This document shows, piece by piece, positions 22,301 through 25,000 of a stretch of 25,000 nt of DNA. The position numbers and the translations under genes were made by a program. Each line of letters opens with the position of its first letter. Position 1 is the first letter of the stretch. Source of the stretch: Chrysomallon squamiferum (taxonomy: Eukaryota > Mollusca > Gastropoda > Neomphalida > Peltospiridae); the NCBI GenBank assembly GCA_012295275.1, contig CM022675.1, positions 970,360 through 995,359 on the forward strand, written 5' to 3'. A model generated the notes under the pieces. It had not been told where the DNA came from. It saw nothing but the letters and a program-made list of their open reading frames with translations, and made no database searches.

Positions 22301-24635
22301 CATTTAAATAAACATTTGTTTGTTTATATAGACTTCTTCAGTTACTAAACATTTAAATGAATTGGTTTATTTATATAGACTTCTTCAGTTACTAAACATT
22401 TAAATAAACATTTGTTTGTTTATATAGACTTCTTCAGTTACTAAACATTTAAATAAACTGTTGTTTGTTTATATAGCAATCTGTTCTTTGTAGAAATGAG
22501 AATAATTAAAAAATAAATAAATATCTAAACAAGAATACATAAATATTTTAACATGAACAGATTTTAAAAATGATATTTAAAAAAAACATTTTTAATGTTT
22601 TTATTTTATTTTTATTTATTATTTTTACAAATAATAATGTCAGTATGTGAAAATTTGTTATAATTCAGTTTAATGTTAACAGTTATTAATTATCATGCAT
22701 ACATTTTTATGTCATTATGAAAATGTTAATGGTGTAATGAGTGAATGATCATTACATCTTAATATTATCTTAATATTATCAGCTGTCATATACAGTTTTA
22801 GTAAAATGTTGATAACAATGATTACAGAATATTTCTATAGACCCACCTTAATTCTTTTTAATACTAACATTTCTTTGTGAAATATATTACGTTTAAACAT
22901 CATCTGATATATAATAGCAAAGTTTAATGTTAATTAGCCATAGTCTTAGTAAGAATTAATTTTGATCAAAATGATTGAATATTTTACACTGACACCTGAA
23001 TATATTTTAAAAAGATGTTGAATGTTTTATGATTTACATATATAAACGTAATCTTAAACCCACTGTTGAGAAATAAAAATAACCCAAATAAAATATAACT
23101 GAGAAAAGTTTTTCATTGAGATATCTATTATTTGATAACCAAGGAGATGTATTGTACATATTGGCTTAGAACAAAAGTTCATAGCATTTAAACCAGTTCA
23201 TCACCTAGAAAGATGCCAAATAGCGTGAGGATGGAATTATGAAGTGTCTCAGAGATGGCAAATGGAGATGAAAAACAAAATGGCAGATATGTGCTTGAAT
23301 CAATATACAAATACCTAAATACTATCTTTGAAGTTCATTTTAAAAATGCTATGTCGAATAAACTTGTGTAATTTTCTTTATATTTCACTTAAATAAATGC
23401 TATAAACTTTTGTTCCAGTCTAATAGACCCAGAAAACAGCACATACCATCATCACCTTTGTTAAATCAGCCACAAAATATTGCACTGTATTGTACTGTAA
23501 GAGTTCTATTATGTTACTGTTCTTTTCTAAAAGTGTTATAGTGCATACAACCAACATTATTACTAATTTAGTAACGCAACTAAAGTTACTGGTAGCAGTA
23601 AATATCCGATATTGTGTTTGATGTCTAATGGTGTTTCTGGGACTTTTGTCCAAGTGTTTGGCTTTTTCCTTTCAGTTCACGACGCACATGAATGGACAAG
23701 CAGGAAGGAGCAGAGTCGCAGTGTGGAACTGCATCTGACGTCAAACGGAACACTGGAAGTTTTCAACTCTTCGGGAACACATCTGCGAACACTTAAACTA
23801 CTCAATCTCAACCTTGTCAACATCTGCGTCAGCATCAACAAGGGTCGTAACGTGATGCTGATTCATGTACCAAAGGAATACGATCTCGTATGTGTATATG
23901 TGTTTCTTACTTTTGCTTTTCTTTATTATTTTAAATTATACTTCATGTTTGGTTTATGTTTGCTTGTTTAAATGTTATTTGTTTTATTTGTTTATATATA
24001 TGTGGGGATTTTTGTTTCGTTTTTCTAGCATATTTATTTCTATTTGTTTATTTTTAATTTACTAGCTTATTTATTTGTTAACTAATTTATAAATTTAGTT
24101 GTTTGCTTGTTTATTTTTTAACTTATAATTATTATTACTCTATTAGTTTATTTATTTATTTATTTATTTAGTTGTTTTGTTGTTTGCTTGTTTATTTATT
24201 TGTAATTATTACTGTATTTATTGTTTGCTTATTTATTTAGTTAGTTGTTTTGTTGTTTATTTACATATTTGTAATTATTACTCTATATATTTGTTTGTTT
24301 ATTTATTTATTTAGTTGTTTTGTTGTTTGCTTGTTTATTTATTTATTTGTAATTATTACTCTATTTATTTGTTTGTTTATTTATCTGTTATTATGTATTA
24401 CACTGACAGTTTGTTTGTTTGTTTGTTTATTTATTTATTTATTTATTAGGTGGTAGAGTTTGCCAATGAAACTGCTAGAGGACAGTTTGAACAATCTCTG
24501 ACATCTTTCTTACAAAGTTACGATGTTCCTTTTGCATTCAACGATGCCAAACTTTCAGAAATATATGATGTTGCCACAACCAAACAAAAAAGGAATGCAC
24601 AGCTGGAAAAATTCTTCAAAACTGTCTTCGCTGAG
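7311..24635 (+). CDS. DUOX: Dual oxidase (DUOX), N-terminal half, 16 exons, 3' incomplete
   Basis: DUOX enzymes are membrane NADPH oxidases with an extracellular peroxidase-homology domain. They release H2O2 for host defence, matrix cross-linking or hormone synthesis. The coding exons are 7311-7392, 8960-9043, 10665-10826, 11279-11466, 12759-12963, 13368-13534, 13862-13922, 14477-14573, 15815-15890, 16316-16418, 18077-18249, 18865-19043, 19505-19761, 21892-22020, 23676-23887 and 24450-24635. They join in phase to 787 codons with no stop. Residues 1-32 are a signal peptide, about 36-595 the peroxidase-homology domain (FDGWFNNLR, YIDGSFVYGSS, FFRYHN, GRDYGLPDYN, QIAEREDLIMVEDVR), 597-621 the first membrane helix, and 655-780 a cytosolic PH-like region (IHVPKEYDLV). 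Potential N-glycans are at N62, N101, N309, N461 and N547. The order and spacing match animal DUOX. The EF-hands, six-helix heme core and FAD/NADPH domains are missing because the window ends. All splice sites are GT..AG. Identification rests on family recognition, not a database search. Confidence 0.95.
7393..8959 (+). other. Intron 1
   Basis: Phase 1 intron, GTGAGT...TTTGTTTCAG. Contains a poly-A run of nearly 50 bases (7713-7760), (CAA)n then (TAA)n (about 7881-7956), A-rich tracts near 8300-8400 and 8592-8612, and a (CT)36 tract (8839-8910) ending 49 bases before exon 2. No other element recognised. Confidence 0.85.
8839..8910 (+). repeat. (CT)36 tract upstream of exon 2
   Basis: A pure CT tract of 72 bases. 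It could act as an extended polypyrimidine tract, and it is complementary to the GA tract at 9088-9158 on the other side of exon 2. Confidence 0.97.
8960..9043 (+). CDS. DUOX: DUOX exon 2: signal cleavage region and domain start
   Basis: 84 bases, phase 1 at both ends, so skipping it would keep the frame. It encodes the end of the signal peptide and the hallmark QRFDGWFNNLRNPHLGSA, the conserved start of the DUOX peroxidase-homology domain. Donor G|GTAAAA. Confidence 0.92.
9044..10664 (+). other. Intron 2
   Basis: Phase 1 intron. It begins with a (GA)35 tract (9088-9158) and also holds poly-A or poly-T runs near 9617-9633, 9696-9721 and 10207-10243, then (AAT)n (10271-10360) and (AAATA)n (about 10370-10400). 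Acceptor TTTTTAACAG. Nothing gene-like recognised in the unique parts (9160-9600, 9720-10200). Confidence 0.85.
9088..9158 (+). repeat. (GA)35 tract downstream of exon 2
   Basis: A pure GA tract of 71 bases, 44 bases after exon 2 and complementary to the CT tract upstream of the same exon. Confidence 0.97.
10665..10826 (+). CDS. DUOX: DUOX exon 3
   Basis: Codons 56-109 plus one base (162 bases, phase 1-1). It encodes GRPLARNVTTDYSDYTF, a loop with NVT and NRT glycosylation sequons, and RTALFVFFG, the helix leading to the distal heme-pocket position. Donor G|GTAAAG. Confidence 0.93.
10827..11278 (+). other. Intron 3 with AAT/ATT palindrome
   Basis: Phase 1 intron. An (ACAA)n tract (10920-10956) is followed by (AAT)n (10957-11001) directly joined to (ATT)n (11002-11036), which can fold back on itself. 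A poly-A run lies near 11117-11132. Acceptor GTTTTCAG. Confidence 0.9.
11279..11466 (+). CDS. DUOX: DUOX exon 4
   Basis: Residues 110-172. It begins GQLVQREL, which occupies the place of the distal GQxxDHDL motif of heme peroxidases, with Gln and Arg replacing the Asp-His pair. Cysteines C125, C137 and C145 follow, then LKSTGQSPNNPRRQ. Donor CAA|GTGAGT, phase 0. Confidence 0.93.
11467..12560 (+). repeat. Intron 4 tandem array (about 110 bp) anchored at the donor
   Basis: The first unit starts at the real donor GTGAGT (11467). Diverged units then start at about 11571, 11680, 11784, 11901, 12010, 12110, 12223, 12336 and 12453. Typical content is GTGAGTAATTTCAGAAAG, then AATAAATTTGTAATAAG, then CATATATTTAATTTTTATTA and TGAATGTAG. 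Several boundaries read TAG|GTGAGT or TAG|GTAAGT. The rest of intron 4 (12561-12758) is AT-rich unique sequence, ending in acceptor ATTTCTAG. Confidence 0.88.
12759..12963 (+). CDS. DUOX: DUOX exon 5
   Basis: Residues 173-240 plus one base. INRVSSYIDGSFVYGSS is the conserved peroxidase-superfamily segment (INxxTSFxDxSxVYGS). RLPFKLFPTVDQKL follows. Donor GGA|GTAAGT, phase 1. Confidence 0.94.
12964..13367 (+). other. Intron 5
   Basis: Phase 1 intron with no gene-like content. The 3' half is dominated by TTTA, TTAC and GTTT tetranucleotide repeats (about 13136-13360), which run into the acceptor TTTATTTTAG. Confidence 0.9.
13368..13534 (+). CDS. DUOX: DUOX exon 6
   Basis: Residues 241-296. 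LGDIHSYENPG aligns with the catalytic Arg/heme-ester Glu segment of myeloperoxidase: Glu is kept (E249) but His (H246) stands for Arg. LAILFFRYHN is the family-typical helix, followed by HPDWSDDEVFEKSRRWVIAS. Donor CAG|GTGGGT, phase 0. Confidence 0.94.
13535..13861 (+). other. Intron 6
   Basis: Phase 0 intron, AT-rich, with ATC repeats near 13754-13775 and TTTA repeats near 13820-13855. Acceptor TTTTAACAG. Nothing else seen. Confidence 0.9.
13862..13922 (+). CDS. DUOX: DUOX exon 7
   Basis: A short 61-base exon, residues 297-316 plus one base: KIIMYDWLPKLLNKTVPAYT, matching the family segment usually written xIxxYEWLPxxL. NKT is a potential glycosylation site. Donor G|GTAAGT, phase 1. Confidence 0.93.
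13923..14476 (+). other. Intron 7
   Basis: Phase 1 intron with GTCT repeats (about 13984-14011), ACAT repeats near 14252-14271, and GT then CTGT repeats near 14340-14376. No gene-like content. Acceptor TTTGTTCAG. Confidence 0.9.
14477..14573 (+). CDS. DUOX: DUOX exon 8
   Basis: Residues 317-348 plus two bases: GYKPWIQSEVTDLFDGAA, then IHYLLTLMPPGIYQ. In myeloperoxidase the proximal heme His lies in the equivalent RxGHT segment. Here Leu (L339) appears at that place, as expected for DUOX-type domains. Donor AG|GTTTGA, phase 2. Confidence 0.92.
14574..15280 (+). repeat. Intron 8, 5' part: diverged AT-rich repeats
   Basis: Loose copies of a segment with ATAATGAGAAAAATAAA and TATGAGTTATAAATATTATA recur between about 14600 and 14900. 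The repeat quality is poor. Beyond about 15050 the sequence is unique and AT-rich with no gene seen. Confidence 0.55.
15281..15795 (+). repeat. Intron 8, 3' part: 31-39 bp tandem array
   Basis: Units contain TATTAATATTTAGTTTTTAA followed by AGGACATATAG-like sequence. The last copies are at an exact 31-bp period (ATATTTAG at 15671, 15702, 15733, 15764). The array stops about 20 bases before the acceptor TTATTATTAAG at 15814. Confidence 0.85.
15815..15890 (+). CDS. DUOX: DUOX exon 9
   Basis: Residues 349-374: TGKCRYVPIQGGKAHRLC, then NTYWSSK. It carries cysteines C353 and C367 and the conserved CNxYWS motif. Donor AAG|GTTTGT, phase 0. Confidence 0.92.
15891..16315 (+). other. Intron 9 with a copied 3' end
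   Basis: Phase 0 intron. Its last roughly 110 bases and the first bases of exon 10 are present twice: TTTTAGGATGTTTTGA at 16184-16199 copies GTTGTAGGATGTTTTGA at the true junction (exon start 16316). Both copies are preceded by a CACACA stretch and ATAAATGA. Confidence 0.75.
16316..16418 (+). CDS. DUOX: DUOX exon 10
   Basis: Residues 375-408 plus one base: DVLMSSMKATEEILLGL, then SSQIAEREDLIMVEDVR, one of the most conserved DUOX ectodomain segments. Donor AGAA|GTAAGT, phase 1. Confidence 0.94.
16419..18076 (+). repeat. Intron 10: about 82-bp array copying the exon 11 acceptor
   Basis: Fifteen units each contain ACTTTACAG|GTAAGTTCTA or a close variant. The copied junctions begin at 16854, 16928, 17009, 17091, 17173, 17250, 17333, 17416, 17498, 17580, 17662, 17742, 17832, 17914 and 17993, and the true exon starts at 18077. 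Most spacings are 79-84 bp. Older copies are recognisable near 16528 and 16759. Each unit joins the first bases of exon 11 to AGTCTGTGTGTATGTATGTA and the intron's 3' end. Copies at 16928, 17250 and 17993 keep about 45 bases of exon-like sequence (ACATGATG); others carry TATAGTACATGTAGTCTG instead. The first 400 bases also include CTGT, TG and TA microsatellites. Confidence 0.95.
18077..18249 (+). CDS. DUOX: DUOX exon 11
   Basis: Residues 409-466: KFYGPLYYSRHDATVLTI, then MQGRDYGLPDYNTARHEMGL, then TSWEEINPWLNQTHPE. GRDxGLPxYN is the signature of the peroxidase superfamily. Only this last copy of the array reads on into the rest of the domain and restores frame with exon 10 (A|GT = Ser409). 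Its acceptor is TTTAAG, while the upstream copies have TTTACAG. Donor GAG|GTAAAC, phase 0. Confidence 0.94.
18250..18864 (+). repeat. Intron 11: ATT-rich with an inverted AAT block
   Basis: Phase 0 intron made largely of ATT/GTT trinucleotide repeats (about 18297-18840), with an AAT block (18656-18688) that is complementary to its neighbours. All long frames here are Ile/Leu/Asn homopolymer artefacts. Acceptor TGTTGACACAG. Confidence 0.93.
18865..19043 (+). CDS. DUOX: DUOX exon 12
   Basis: Residues 467-525 plus two bases: VIEKLRELHHGELDSVDIF, then EGGMLETSPSGPGELFTNII, then RIRDGDRFWFENMETG. RxRDGDRxWFEN is the C-terminal hallmark of the peroxidase-homology domain. Donor GG|GTCAGT, phase 2. 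Confidence 0.95.
19044..19504 (+). other. Intron 12 with (CT)n
   Basis: Phase 2 intron. A pyrimidine-rich stretch (about 19140-19315) passes into a pure (CT)n tract (19315-19382). No gene-like content. Acceptor TGTGTTGTAG. Confidence 0.92.
19505..19761 (+). CDS. DUOX: DUOX exon 13: end of ectodomain and start of membrane helix
   Basis: Residues 526-611 plus one base. IFTTSEVEEIRQISLSQII leads to NTT (N547), the GDPCPQ motif with C569 and a second Cys C583, and then YDFFAGSEIPYIIIWTCLGL, where membrane helix 1 begins. Donor ATAG|GTGTGT, phase 1. Confidence 0.95.
19762..20215 (+). repeat. Intron 13, 5' array (83-96 bp) anchored at the donor
   Basis: Five units begin with the donor itself and then at 19858, 19941, 20024 and 20119, each after TATTATAG. 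The content is GTATGTGAAGCTAGCATGTC, ATTCTGTTTTAGAC, and AAAATATTAATAGAAAAACT. The exon end CCTATAG is echoed by TTATAG at each boundary, so the copied piece includes the last exon bases. Confidence 0.88.
20216..20600 (+). other. Intron 13, unique AT-rich centre
   Basis: AT-rich sequence between the two arrays. No repeat, exon or regulatory motif recognised. Confidence 0.7.
20617..21891 (+). repeat. Intron 13, 3' array (56 bp) running into the acceptor
   Basis: About 23 units of GTGTTTAAAACTACTG, AAAGAAATGGAGATATTATT and TTATTTTATAACTTTAG. The last sixteen (junctions from 21007 to 21847) are at an exact 56-bp period. The final unit turns into the true acceptor GTTATTTTGTTTCAG at 21891. Units alternate between TTTAG|GTGTTT and TTTAG|CTGTTT. 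Confidence 0.96.
21892..22020 (+). CDS. DUOX: DUOX exon 14: membrane helix 1 end and basic cytosolic stretch
   Basis: 129 bases, phase 1-1. ACVLAAYILAKCKQW completes the first transmembrane helix (about residues 597-621). A strongly basic juxtamembrane segment, RHRMRVKEATEEKERKRILR, follows, consistent with the cytosolic side, then RTLSSSIS. Donor TCAG|GTATTT. Confidence 0.93.
22021..22476 (+). repeat. Intron 14, 49-bp array beginning at the donor
   Basis: After a 66-base first unit starting at the donor, nine TATATAG junctions follow, with units starting at 22087, 22136, 22185, 22234, 22283, 22332, 22379, 22428 and 22477. Nearly all spacings are 49 bp. Unit content is ACTTCTCCAGTTACTAAACA, TTTAAATAAACTG, and TTGTTTGTTTATATAG. 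Confidence 0.95.
22477..23675 (+). other. Intron 14, unique remainder
   Basis: About 1.2 kb of AT-rich unique sequence. The open frame that runs into exon 15 from 23612 is intronic read-through, because CTTTTTCCTTTCAG is a strong acceptor and fixes the exon start. No gene or RNA recognised. Confidence 0.75.
23676..23887 (+). CDS. DUOX: DUOX exon 15: cytosolic PH-like region
   Basis: Residues 655-725: VHDAHEWTSRKEQSRSVELH, then beta-rich LTSNGTLEVFNSSG, LRTLKLLNLNLVN and MLIHVPKEYDL. It corresponds to the PH-like domain after membrane helix 1 in DUOX structures. IPKEYDLV-type sequence is strongly conserved. Donor CTC|GTATGT, phase 0. Confidence 0.93.
23888..24449 (+). repeat. Intron 15 with about 73-bp TTTA/GTTT-rich repeats
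   Basis: Phase 0 intron. Segments of TTAGTTGTTTTGTTGTTT followed by TTTGTAATTATTACTCTA recur near 24094, 24168, 24241 and 24311, and GTTT/TTTA tetranucleotides lead up to the acceptor TTTATTAG. Frames here are repeat translations. Confidence 0.85.
24450..24635 (+). CDS. DUOX: DUOX exon 16: PH-like helix and linker to EF-hands
   Basis: Residues 726-787: VVEFANETARGQFEQSLTSF, then KLSEIYDVATTKQKRNAQLE, then KFFKTVFAE. In the family this is followed directly by the calcium-binding EF-hands, which are not in the window. Donor GAG|GTAGGA, phase 0. Confidence 0.93.
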
Positions 24636-25000
24636 GTAGGAAGTTTTCATTTTCCATTTGTTTCATTGAAAGACTAGTAAAATTGTTATGTATTACTAAC
24701 CAAACATGAAGAAAAGAAATTGATAAATTTAGACCTAACAACTGAATGTGTAGAAATGTTTTACTAATAATGATTATTGTGTCTGACATATGATTTTTTT
24801 ATTATGATGTTTTTAAATAATGAATATTTATTTGATAACCCCACAAATTGTCTTGTTATTAACAGTTATCATTCACAAGGCATTTTGGTTTTCTTAGAAC
24901 ATGAGAGCAAAAAATACAGTTTTGTGATTAAATTTGTTATTATGAGTGGAACACACCATTACCTGTTATTTCAAAGAATTCATATAAATTAGCAACAAGA
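24636..25000 (+). other. Intron 16, incomplete
   Basis: Begins GTAGGA and continues to the end of the window as AT-rich unique sequence. No following exon is visible, so the EF-hand and oxidase exons must lie downstream. Confidence 0.8.

Noticed and set aside
23612-23675. Upstream extension of exon 15 in frame
   Set aside because: The CTTTTTCCTTTCAG acceptor at 23675 and the frame with exon 14 place the exon start at 23676. The extra residues do not resemble DUOX.
24777-24992. 71-residue plus-strand frame near the window end
   Set aside because: AT-rich intron sequence with no resemblance to the expected EF-hand exon and no convincing acceptor.

Overview
The window is animal nuclear DNA, not bacterial. 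It is strongly AT-rich and full of microsatellites such as (CT)n, (ATT)n, (CA)n, (TTTA)n and (GTCT)n. Its only convincing gene is split into short exons with GT..AG introns. The dense CT/GTCT/ATT repeats and the invertebrate-like protein suggest an invertebrate, perhaps a lophotrochozoan such as a mollusc. That placement is an impression and was not tested.

Bases 1-7310 hold no protein-coding gene that I can support. They contain microsatellites, a near-perfect inverted repeat (1617-1873), a cluster of three evenly spaced inverted CCAAT boxes (2011-2080), a CpG-richer patch with CCAAT and CRE-like motifs (about 5160-5370), a compound GA-rich repeat (6107-6535), and a second CpG-richer patch (about 6690-6990). 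The last is the best candidate for the promoter and 5' leader of the gene that follows.

Bases 7311-24635 (+ strand) carry the first 16 coding exons of a dual oxidase (DUOX). All sixteen exons join in one open frame of 2361 nt, or 787 codons: signal peptide, complete peroxidase-homology ectodomain, first transmembrane helix, and a cytosolic PH-like region. The EF-hands and the NADPH-oxidase half must lie beyond base 25000. DUOX enzymes make extracellular H2O2. In this copy the residues that bind and activate heme in true peroxidases appear to be replaced.

The most unusual feature is in the introns. Introns 4, 9, 10, 13 (both ends) and 14 contain tandem repeats whose units begin or end at a real splice site and copy that junction. 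In intron 10 at least fifteen units of about 82 bp each repeat the 3' splice site plus the first bases of exon 11, producing a series of CAG|GTAAGT motifs. Separately, exon 2 sits between a (CT)36 tract and a complementary (GA)35 tract. No mobile-element gene, RNA gene or CRISPR array was recognised.
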